Shown: positions 34,342-40,959 of the stretch, in pieces
Layout of the letters: each line of letters opens with the position of its first letter
Position numbering within the stretch: the first letter of the stretch is position 1
NCBI RefSeq assembly: GCF_003253745.1
Contig: NZ_MZXV01000075.1
Location: forward strand, 1 to 64,000
Origin: Mesorhizobium kowhaii
GTDB taxonomy: Bacteria > Pseudomonadota > Alphaproteobacteria > Rhizobiales > Rhizobiaceae
DNA length: 64,000 bases
Reading direction: 5' to 3'
The notes under the pieces: model-generated
Database searches by the model: none
The model's input: the letters and a program-made list of their open reading frames with translations, nothing else
Told to the model about the DNA's origin: nothing
Translations under genes and position numbers: made by a program

Positions 34342-34814
34342 TTTTCCATATAAAAATCAATTATCTGCTGATGGCCTTGTCAGCAATTCCGATAGGCACC
34401 CCTTCCGGATCGCCACCATGTCGCCACTGAGTTTCCAGATTGGCGTTCCGCTCGGCTCGACTCCTTCGCCCTTTCACGGCGGCAACAGGGGTTCGATTCC
34501 CTTGGGCGTACCAACAAAGCCAATCACTTACTGTCGTTTCGCGCGAATACCTTAAATATTCGTCGAATATACACCTGCGGATAGCAGCGAACACGGGCAG
34601 GCGGAAGCATCGCATGAGCGAGCATGCCCACACCGCCTTGCGGATCAGCGGCTAGATTTGGATCGGCGCCAATCCGCCGCCCGTGCTTTGGCTCTGGCGC
34701 AAAACCTTCCCGAACCCGGGCCGAAGGCGACCAAGGATGCTAAATAAATCTCGTCGACCCGGCCGCAGCGTGTCGTTATAGAATGCCCTGAAAAGAACCA
34801 AGGGGGGCAATCTG
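34342..34814. other. AT-richer junction region downstream of tRNA-Val
   Basis: This 473-base stretch holds no gene. Its features are the tRNA-Glu relic at 34466-34513 and an AT-rich block with short inverted motifs around 34543-34572 (GAATACC, TTAAATATTCG, CGAATAT). No integrase or recombinase gene is present on either side, so any element that created the junction has lost its recombination genes. Confidence 0.6.
34466..34513 (+). pseudogene. tRNA-Glu (anticodon TTC) 3'-half relic
   Basis: About 48 bases match the 3' half of a tRNA-Glu: anticodon stem TCGCC / GGCGG around loop CTTTCAC (anticodon TTC), variable loop, T arm AGGGGTTCGATTCCCTT and a CCA end. The 5' half (acceptor and D arm) is absent and the 3' acceptor strand is one base short of a normal cloverleaf, so it is not functional. 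It could be an attachment-site remnant of an element that used tRNA-Glu, or a decayed tRNA gene. Confidence 0.75.
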
Positions 34815-35552
34815 GTGAATTCCTATCTCCGTCCGCCGATTGTCGAAGCTGTCGTCGAGTTCCTCACAAATAGTCCCATATCCTTTGACGACCTGCAGGC
34901 AATGTCGAACAAGGTCGCGGGCGACTACAAGAATCAAACCATTGAAAAAGGCATTGAAGTTCGCATCGACACGCTTGGCGGTGCTGCCACGATCCACTCC
35001 GATCAAACACCGGATCGCTTCCGAAGGACTTCGGATGACCAAGCAGATATCGTGATCTTCGCGGACACCAGTCTAATAGTTGCACGTGCCGCACCCTATC
35101 CGGGGTGGGACGTTCTAAGTGAACGCATCAGGAAGAACTGGCGTATCTGGTCAAAGGGGCAATCGGGAAGGGGTGTTGTTCGGCTGGGGGCTAGGTTTAT
35201 TAACCGTATAGACATACCAATCAACGGCGAAGAACGCATCGAACTCAGTGATTATCTAAATTTATTGCCCCAAATCCCAAATATTTCCGACAAGCCGATG
35301 TCCACATTTCTGGTACAGGCGTCGATGCCGACAGCCAATCCTCATTGGGACTGCAACATTATGTCTACCATAGTTGCACCGTCGCCATTGCTGAACCATA
35401 TGTCCATTTTGTTGGACATTGACGTCTTTAGGATGCGCGACATACCATCCAAAAGCGCCGATGTTCTGGCGATTCTCGAAGAGGCGCGACCATTGAAGAA
35501 CACTATCTTTGAGCGCTGCATTACCGACCGAGCCAGAGATTTATTTCGATGA
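34815..35552 (+). CDS. TIGR04255 family protein (first gene of a three-gene cassette)
   Basis: A 245-residue protein of the sporadically distributed TIGR04255 family, function unknown. Recognised by NSYLRPPIVEAVVEFL at the N-terminus and RGVVRLGARFINRIDIP near residues 120-136, the two conserved anchors of the family. No signal peptide or membrane segment, so cytoplasmic. It begins with GTG or ATG-region codons after AAGGGGGGCAATCTG and overlaps the next gene by ATGA at 35549-35552. Codon use and base composition are more AT-rich than the flanking core genes, suggesting horizontal transfer. The compact operon downstream of a tRNA suggests a transferable system. Confidence 0.8.
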   Translation: MNSYLRPPIVEAVVEFLTNSPISFDDLQAMSNKVAGDYKNQTIEKGIEVRIDTLGGAATIHSDQTPDRFRRTSDDQADIVIFADTSLIVARAAPYPGWDVLSERIRKNWRIWSKGQSGRGVVRLGARFINRIDIPINGEERIELSDYLNLLPQIPNISDKPMSTFLVQASMPTANPHWDCNIMSTIVAPSPLLNHMSILLDIDVFRMRDIPSKSADVLAILEEARPLKNTIFERCITDRARDLFR

Positions 35553-36154
35553 CAAGAACTACCCAAACGGTAGCCGCTCACCCACGAACCCCCACGGCGC
35601 TGCCCCCGAGTGGAGCGGCCGGCGCATATTCAACGCAGATGAATTATGCATTGTCCAATGCGCTTACCAGATCATTCAAGCCTTTGGGCGATAGCAAGCC
35701 TCGCGGTAGTGATAGCCATCTCAGTACGCTGTTGGAAAACGCCAAAGCAATTTTCAAAGTCACGACGAACACAGTTGCCATGCACCTGTTGTCGTCGGAC
35801 TGGAGGGCGCGCCTATTCAGACAGGTCGATAGCCTCCTTGACGCGGAAGAATGGGATGAAGACGACAAGCCGGTTGTTTCCGGATCATCCTTAACGTTTA
35901 TCCGAATGTTGATTTTCCTCAAGGCGCGACGGCCGGGTCTCGGCGCGACCAACGATGGAAATTTGGTCGCGTCCTGGACGACTGGAAGCAATCGCCTCAC
36001 GATCGTTTGTAAGCCCGACGACAGCGTTCGGTGGGTTGTCTCAACCCAGACCGATGTCGGCTGTGAGACGGCAGCCGGCCAAACTACAATTCTGCGGCTC
36101 CCTGTTGTCTTGCAGCCTTATAACCCCCAGCAGTGGTTTTCGGATGAAGGGTGA
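35549..36154 (+). CDS. Uncharacterised protein, second gene of TIGR04255 cassette
   Basis: A 201-residue cytoplasmic protein I do not recognise. The first 40 residues are low-complexity (Thr/Pro/Ala/Ser), followed by a conserved-looking core: LLSSDWRARLFRQVDSLLDA-EEWDEDDKPV, SLTFIRMLIFLKARRPGLGA and GNLVASWTTGSNRLTIVCKP-DDSVRWVVS. The pattern of a Trp/Asp-rich helix followed by short beta strands (LTIVCKP, VRWVVS) looks like a small alpha/beta fold. It is translationally coupled to the TIGR04255 gene (ATGA) and overlaps the third gene by 11 bases. It could be a partner or immunity-type subunit; that is inference from operon layout only. Confidence 0.72.
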   Translation: MTRTTQTVAAHPRTPTALPPSGAAGAYSTQMNYALSNALTRSFKPLGDSKPRGSDSHLSTLLENAKAIFKVTTNTVAMHLLSSDWRARLFRQVDSLLDAEEWDEDDKPVVSGSSLTFIRMLIFLKARRPGLGATNDGNLVASWTTGSNRLTIVCKPDDSVRWVVSTQTDVGCETAAGQTTILRLPVVLQPYNPQQWFSDEG

Positions 36155-36587
36155 TAAGATACCGGACGAAGGCCACTTGATACGAAGTGTCCCCTTTTCC
36201 AAGCTGCGAAAGGCTGATGGCACGGACGATGTAATTGGCATTCTCCCCGAAGCCTTTGCGATGCGCGATGTTGATTCCTATTTGTCCGCCACTTGGCTTG
36301 AACATTTTGCAGGATCTGACCAGCAAAAAGTTACCGCAGCTGTCCACACGCTACGCAACAGCTCGCTGAAGATCTCTCCCAAAAGTGGGTTCGCCCGGGG
36401 TAAGGCCGGCGACATACGCACCGCGTGCTCGGCCCGGGGCCATAGCGTTCGAATTGTTCACGAACCCGAGCCAGACAATGATGCGCACGCCGCTGTGCGC
36501 CGCTATCCTCGCGATGAACTGGAACTCTACGAAGTGCTCGCAACCGGCGCCTGGTCTCACTGGTTTCTGAACGCGGATATTCCATAG
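36144..36587 (+). CDS. Uncharacterised protein, third gene of TIGR04255 cassette
   Basis: A 147-residue cytoplasmic protein of unknown function. Two well-defined blocks stand out: VPFSKLRKADGTDDVIGILP with AFAMRDVDSYLSATWLEHF in the first half, and VRIVHEPEPDNDAHAAVRRY near the C-terminus, in which His, Glu, Asp, Asn and His cluster as in a metal or catalytic site. ATG at 36144 overlaps the preceding stop by 11 bases; the frame is open upstream to 35955 but only within the second gene. The stop lies five bases from the stop of a convergent small gene. Confidence 0.72.
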   Translation: MKGDKIPDEGHLIRSVPFSKLRKADGTDDVIGILPEAFAMRDVDSYLSATWLEHFAGSDQQKVTAAVHTLRNSSLKISPKSGFARGKAGDIRTACSARGHSVRIVHEPEPDNDAHAAVRRYPRDELELYEVLATGAWSHWFLNADIP

Positions 36588-36592
36588 GTGCT

Positions 36593-36850
36593 CTAGCGCG
36601 GGAATCGATATCGGATCGTTAGCCAAGCTCCGGCGCCAGATTCGGGTTGAAAGACGATTTCATCGCCTGGGTGCATCAACTCTCGCAAGACGCTACATGC
36701 CATGGGCATTCGATGGGCGCCGCCGTTCGGGTACGATCCGACGACACGATGAAGCTCGCCTGCATTGATTTCTACGTGTGCGCGGCCCTGTTGGCTTGCT
36801 CGCGATATCTGAGCGATTGCCTCTCGCCGAAAGTCATCCCCAGTTGGCAT
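36593..36850 (-). CDS. Small uncharacterised protein convergent with the cassette
   Basis: An 85-residue protein with a conserved look: HVEINAGELHRVVGSYPNGG, AHRMPMACSVLRELMHPGDE and GAGAWLTIRYRFPR. I recall similar small proteins encoded near HNH-nuclease or mobile genes, but cannot name the family. GGAG lies nine bases before the ATG, supporting a real gene. It ends five bases from the third cassette gene, so the two may share a terminator or read antisense into one another. Function unknown. Confidence 0.65.
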   Translation of the reverse strand: MPTGDDFRREAIAQISRASQQGRAHVEINAGELHRVVGSYPNGGAHRMPMACSVLRELMHPGDEIVFQPESGAGAWLTIRYRFPR

Positions 36851-37251
36851 TTGAATTCACTCCACGGCTGGCGGCGGCGCAACAATGAGCGCGGCGCGGA
36901 TAATCAGGCAGGCGTCTCCGGGAAGCGGTTGCCATTCCTGTTCTTCATCAAGAAACGCGGCACCGAGCCCGAACAAGCCCCAGAATGACCCAACTCCCGT
37001 GGCCGAGCTTCGCTTGGGCGCTTGCCAACGCCTCGGCGCCGCGCCCCAAGCCAATCCAGCTAGCAGCTACAGTCCGCCCCTTCCCCACCAAATTCTTCCG
37101 GGCGAAATTCAGGGCACTGCTGTAGCTCGTGTAGCTCTGGAACTGGCAGACGTCGGAGCCGTTCCGCACTTTCATCTACTCGAGATCCCAGAACGAAACC
37201 TCGAGGCGGTCGTCGTTGATGGGTCCAAGCTCTGCGCCGGTCGAGCCGCGA
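36851..37251. other. Gene remnant region
   Basis: About 400 bases with only short, unsupported frames. The segment 37215-37235 is identical to part of the secreted-protein gene at 40432-40863, in the same orientation, so this stretch probably holds debris of a related gene. A minus-strand frame at 36948-37175 has no recognisable domain. Confidence 0.45.
37215..37235. repeat. 21-bp direct repeat, left copy
   Basis: The stretch starting GTTGATGGGTCC and ending AAGCTCTGC occurs again exactly at 40560-40580. On the minus strand it encodes the CRAWTHQ stretch of the secreted protein at 40432-40863. Chance identity of 21 bases in 64 kb is very unlikely, so it is either a recombination scar or the remnant of a duplicated gene. 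Confidence 0.8.
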
Positions 37252-37605
37252 TCAGCGCTTCATCGCGTGCAGGATGGCCTGCATGTGCTCTTCCAGGTCG
37301 AGTTCACCCCGAGCCTCAGCGGTCAACAGGTACTCGGCCTTGGCCCGGCGATCGCCTCGGCTGATCGCCGGATAGGAGCAGATGGCCAGCAATGCTTCCT
37401 GTTCAATCCGGTCTGCCCGCTTGCGTTCGTGGCTGCTGCTGCCGGCTTGATGAACAACCCTGTGAAGCCCGACATAGCTGGCTTCATGGGCTCCGATCAG
37501 CGCCCGCAATTCGGGTGAGGCCCCTTCCCCTTCAGCAAACGTCGGTTCAACGACCGAGGCCACGGCGGCGAACGCAAGAAGTGTACGGCGGGTGACTTCG
37601 GGCAT
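37252..37605 (-). CDS. Small exported hypothetical protein
   Basis: A 117-residue protein with a signal that begins MPEVTRRTLLAFAAVASVVE, where the Thr-Arg-Arg start resembles a weak Tat-type leader, followed by an alpha-helical mature part (LRALIGAHEASYVGLHRVVH, ADRIEQEALLAICSYPAISR, LDLEEHMQAILHAMKR). I do not recognise a family; similar small exported proteins are common in rhizobial and phage-derived islands. CAGGG is about ten bases before the ATG. It lies within the accessory block. Confidence 0.6.
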   Translation of the reverse strand: MPEVTRRTLLAFAAVASVVEPTFAEGEGASPELRALIGAHEASYVGLHRVVHQAGSSSHERKRADRIEQEALLAICSYPAISRGDRRAKAEYLLTAEARGELDLEEHMQAILHAMKR

Positions 37606-38041
37606 GCCTCATATCCCTGCTGTCTGACTATGCAGGCACACCATAGCACCGGCGCAACGGTTCGGAGAGATGCGCTGGGACGCGACCACGCTGTCTGCTG
37701 ACAAAATGTATTCGATCCCGCAGCCCGCCCTCCCGGGGCTGGCCGGTTGAGGGCCCTGAAAACCGAAAGCGCGCAGCGCGTTGGGACCCTGCCCCTCAGG
37801 GGGCGGAGCGATCAGTGGGACGAAAACATCGCCCGCCGGGGGCCTTCGCGCTGGCAACCGCGGCAAGTGTGTCCTTAAGTCGCAACAACTGGCTTCCGAA
37901 AGCAGGGTCCCGGGCTTCATTGACGCTGCGACCAACACCATATGGTGATCCATAGCCCTCCAAAACGAGAGAAGCTCGCCTTGACGCTGTCGCACTGCGG
38001 CCGTCAGCCGGCAATGGCCATGAACCAGGAACCTGAAAACC
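37606..38041. other. Intergenic accessory region
   Basis: No supported gene. A minus-strand frame (37609-38085) is rich in Arg, Pro and Gly and lacks domain features. A GC-rich imperfect hairpin (CCTGCCCCTC / AGGGGGCGG) is present near 37789-37805. I see no integrase, transposase or att-like structure here. Confidence 0.5.
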
Positions 38042-38275
38042 ATGCCTGAAAATATCAGACCAACTTCGAGAGACGTCCCCCTCATTCAGCTAGGCGTCTA
38101 TCAGTGCCGCTTCCCGGTGAGCGAAGACCCGTCAGTACCCGGCGGTTACCGTTTTTGTGCCGGGCCAACTTCGCCGGATCGCGTCTATTGCGATCACCAC
38201 CACGGCATCGTGACCGCCGTCGACCCTCGTCGAACCCGTTCAGGTCTCCAGCCCGCTCAACGACGCGCCGCATAG
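38042..38275 (+). CDS. GcrA C-terminal-domain-like mini-protein
   Basis: A 77-residue protein whose centre reads YQCRFPVSEDPSVPGGYRFC and later VYCDHHHGIV. This Cys...Cys...C-x2-H spacing matches the C-terminal zinc-binding-like domain of GcrA, the alphaproteobacterial cell-cycle transcription factor that touches sigma-70. The N-terminal DNA-binding helix-turn-helix of GcrA is absent. AGGA lies upstream of the ATG. Such stand-alone fragments could compete with GcrA for RNA polymerase, but that is speculation. Phage and islands sometimes carry GcrA-like pieces. Confidence 0.6.
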   Translation: MPENIRPTSRDVPLIQLGVYQCRFPVSEDPSVPGGYRFCAGPTSPDRVYCDHHHGIVTAVDPRRTRSGLQPAQRRAA

Positions 38276-38431
38276 GTTACGTTTTGGTGGGTTAAGTCCT
38301 CCGCACGCTGGCGGGGGTCTATTACGTCGGCCCCTCAACCAGCATTCGCCCTGAAGGCCGAGCCAGGTACAGGACGCATGTCGGCTCTGCCTTTATAACT
38401 TGTGATGTCCCGGTTCGATAGGTGCAAGCGA

Positions 38432-39007
38432 TTAACTCACCGGCGGCGCTTGGCTGTCGAGTATGCGGGCAATCTGCTCACAGGTCTCATCGACACTGTA
38501 GCCGTCGGTGTAGAACGTTGCCGTCGCCAGTGACGCGTTTGACGGGTGCTCCAGGAACGGCCGGTTTAATGCGACAAAATCCGCCCTTTCGTCTTCCGGT
38601 ACCTCAGCCCTAGCGCATAAGATGTCCAGCGAGCGCTCGATATCTGGCGAGGGCAGCAGATAAACGACATGTGAAGCGCGCTTGACCGCGGTCTGGACGC
38701 GCGCCAGAAGCACGTCGTCCTCATAGACCGAGTGACCTGCGCCGAAGTCGATGATCGTATCCGGATAGTCGAGAAGCACCTGCTCCACAGCATACGCCTC
38801 GAACGGTTTCCAGTAGTCGAAACGTGCACGCCAGCCCATTGCCTTGACACGCCGCCACTCTTCCCGCCGGTCATAGCCGATCTGGTAATAGTATCCCCAA
38901 CGTACGAGATCGAGCGGGATGTTGCGCAGTGACAAACGGTCGGAGAGGCGCTCCGCAATCGTGGACTTGCCGGAGCAGATCGGCCCTATCAGCACCAAAC
39001 GTGTCAT
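38432..39007 (-). CDS. P-loop kinase-like protein (AAA / shikimate-kinase-like)
   Basis: A 191-residue P-loop NTPase: Walker A MTRLVLIGPICSGKSTIAER at the very N-terminus, then a Tyr/Trp-rich region (LVRWGYYYQIGYDRREEWRR), a candidate Walker B/Asp (PDTIIDFGAGHSVYED) and a lid region with VVYLLPSPDIERSLDILCAR. Overall it resembles small-molecule kinases such as shikimate or nucleoside kinases. The true substrate cannot be read. I choose ATG 39007 because a TTG further upstream would precede the P-loop by extra residues. Sits in the accessory block next to the truncated RraA gene. Confidence 0.68.
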   Translation of the reverse strand: MTRLVLIGPICSGKSTIAERLSDRLSLRNIPLDLVRWGYYYQIGYDRREEWRRVKAMGWRARFDYWKPFEAYAVEQVLLDYPDTIIDFGAGHSVYEDDVLLARVQTAVKRASHVVYLLPSPDIERSLDILCARAEVPEDERADFVALNRPFLEHPSNASLATATFYTDGYSVDETCEQIARILDSQAPPVS

Positions 39008-39046
39008 TCTAAACTCAAATCTCTTTTGCAATTCGGCGACCCAATT

Positions 39047-39415
39047 TCAGTCAACGAAGCGCGACCTGTCAGACTTGAGGACGGCCTCAGCGAAGTCGGG
39101 CATTTCCAGACCTTGGCGCACCTGGGCATCAAGAGCCTGCTCGGCCGCCCTGACGGCGGCGAGCCGCGCCAGCACTGTCTCAGCCGCCAGGCGTGGCACC
39201 ACAGCGACGCCATCGCGGTCGCCGACCAATATGTCTCCCGGCGAGATGGTCACGCCTCCCAACACCACCGGAAATCCGACAGTGCCTGGACCATTGCGCG
39301 CCGGCGAGTTCGCGATGATCCCGGCACAGTAAACCGGCAGCCCGACAGCCTCGAGTCCGACAACATCGCGGACGAGGCCGTCCGTGATGAAGACGCGAAA
39401 ATGGCCGGAAATCAA
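39047..39415 (-). pseudogene. Truncated RraA / HMG-aldolase family gene
   Basis: Only the C-terminal half of an RraA-like (4-hydroxy-4-methyl-2-oxoglutarate aldolase / RNase E inhibitor-like) protein remains: ITDGLVRDVVGLEAVGLPVY, NSPARNGPGTVGFPVVLGGV and PGDILVGDRDGVAVVPR, followed by the usual C-terminal helix. Family members are about 210-230 residues; here at most 122 codons are open and the first ten are unrelated. The N-terminal half with the substrate-binding loop is missing, so the product is probably inactive. The truncation point, near 39385, lies close to the start of the peroxiredoxin-like gene region. Confidence 0.75.
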
Positions 39416-39575
39416 GCTCGGAAAGTGCCGACACCAAGGTAGCGCCCCAACGTCCGCCCATCTCTGTGCTATATTGCAATTTCAACACGCACAGGAAGTG
39501 TGTGCCGAACACGGGCTGGAGCCGGAAGTACCGCCGCGCTTTCGTTACTGGATTGACCCGCGAGGAGGATCAAGC

Positions 39576-40250
39576 ATGTCTGACCGCGCCGACGTAGGCC
39601 CTCTGCAACTGGGTGAACGAGCGCCCAATTTCGTACTCGACGCAATTACTCGCGAGGGCAAGGTAGCTATCGACGATTTCCGCGGCGAGAAGCCAGTGCT
39701 GGTTGGGCTGTATCGAGGTCTGCATTGTCCGTTTTGCAGGCGTCATATCGCGACGGTTTCGCTGCTCACACCAGCCCTTAACGCAAAGGGCATCGAAAGC
39801 CTCACGGTGGTGAACACGCCCATCGAGCGAGCGCGCCTTTATCTCCGCTACCATCCGATGGTTGGTTTGCTTGCTGCATCCGATCCGGAGCGCGTTTCAC
39901 ACCGCGCCTTTGGATTGCCCAATATGCAAATAACTGAGGGCGAGAGCGCATTGCCGCATAAGGTCTCAATGAGCGATGTGAAGGCGATGCGGCTCAACGT
40001 GCCAGGCGAAATGCCTGAGCCGATGGATCCGTTTGCCACGCTCGAATATCTGAACAAAAAAGACAATTACGATATCACTGAAGCGGACCAGCAAATGATG
40101 GCGACCGGCGTGGGCCAGCTCATGGGCCAGTTCCTGCTCGACCGCAACGGCGTCGTTCGCTGGACGTTCTCCGAGGTTTTCGATGGCGGCTTGGGCGCCC
40201 ACCCGAACTCTGAGGCGATGATGTCGGTCGCGTCGCATATTGGTCAGTAG
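39576..40250 (+). CDS. Peroxiredoxin-like (AhpC/TSA) protein
   Basis: A 224-residue thioredoxin-fold protein. The N-terminal part reads LQLGERAPNFVLDAITREGK and VLVGLYRGLHCPFCRRHIAT, giving a CPFC redox motif at about residues 51-54 in the position of the peroxidatic cysteine of AhpC/TSA proteins. The second half (GVGQLMGQFLLDRNGVVRWT) matches the redoxin fold. Likely reduces peroxides or acts as a thiol oxidoreductase. GAGGAGGATCAAGC before ATG 39576 is a strong ribosome-binding site. It stands within the accessory block. Confidence 0.75.
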   Translation: MSDRADVGPLQLGERAPNFVLDAITREGKVAIDDFRGEKPVLVGLYRGLHCPFCRRHIATVSLLTPALNAKGIESLTVVNTPIERARLYLRYHPMVGLLAASDPERVSHRAFGLPNMQITEGESALPHKVSMSDVKAMRLNVPGEMPEPMDPFATLEYLNKKDNYDITEADQQMMATGVGQLMGQFLLDRNGVVRWTFSEVFDGGLGAHPNSEAMMSVASHIGQ

Positions 40251-40431
40251 CGGCGCAGTGCGCTGAGCGGGTGCACGGATAGCAGGTGTTATGCAACCCG
40301 TTAGTTCGAGCCGGGGTCGACGCGCTTCGGCGCGAAGCGTTTCACCCACTCGTCGATGGTGATTTGGCTATCATCGGCCCAGCCGCATGGAATTTTCTGT
40401 TTTGCAGCTATGTTGCCAGTGGGGACGGGCT

Positions 40432-40863
40432 TCATCGAGCACTCGTCTCACCGGCCATTTGCCTGACAGGTCGCTGACCGCTTCGTACGTTAGCCACTGA
40501 TGCGTAATCGCAGTAATGGAAGGTGGCGAGATAGTCGGGGAGTGCGGGCATGAACTCCTGTTGATGGGTCCAAGCTCTGCATTCGGCCATGGAAGTCATG
40601 GGTTTCACGTGGGGGAGCCTGATTAGCTTCCCCTGGTTGGTCAGATGGATTGTGACAGCGATGGCGGTGAACATGGCGCGGTCATCCATCGACTTAAGGC
40701 TGGCGACATAATAACCGCCGGGGTTGGGACGCACGTCATCCCTTGAGGCGGCCTCGTTGACATGGTCAGAGCCGCAGAGTTTCGCGATGCGGGAATCCGC
40801 TTCCGCAGCCGTTTGCGCTGCCAAAAGAAGAGCGAGAGCGATGATGAGCTTGGTGCGTTTCAT
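40432..40863 (-). CDS. Small secreted hypothetical protein
   Basis: A 143-residue exported protein with signal peptide MKRTKLIIALALLLAAQTAA cleaved near AEAD. The mature part has Cys at KLCGSDHV, AECRAWTHQ and HYCDYASV, consistent with disulfides. Unknown family. AAGGAT upstream of the ATG supports expression. Part of its coding sequence (40560-40580) is repeated exactly at 37215-37235, so a second, now degraded relative existed nearby. The region 40251-40431 to its left holds no gene. Confidence 0.66.
   Translation of the reverse strand: MKRTKLIIALALLLAAQTAAEADSRIAKLCGSDHVNEAASRDDVRPNPGGYYVASLKSMDDRAMFTAIAVTIHLTNQGKLIRLPHVKPMTSMAECRAWTHQQEFMPALPDYLATFHYCDYASVANVRSGQRPVRQMAGETSAR
40560..40580. 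repeat. 21-bp direct repeat, right copy
   Basis: Exact copy of 37215-37235, in the same orientation, lying inside the secreted-protein gene. The pair brackets about 3.3 kb containing the small exported protein, GcrA-like, kinase-like, truncated RraA and peroxiredoxin-like genes. Confidence 0.8.
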
Positions 40864-40959
40864 GTTATCCTTCTTTCCAATCCGGTGCTGCTAGGATCGC
40901 TTGGAAGCGAAGGCCGAAGGCCGAATTGGCTAGGCTAGGAAGCGCGCCAGGAGGGTGAA

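Noticed and set aside
37609..38085. 158-codon minus-strand frame in the accessory region
   Set aside because: No signal peptide, domain or ribosome-binding site; low-complexity Arg/Pro composition.
34342..40900. Intact prophage or integrative conjugative element
   Set aside because: No integrase, relaxase, capsid or conjugation gene could be recognised, and no second copy of the tRNA-Val 3' end was seen by eye in this region.
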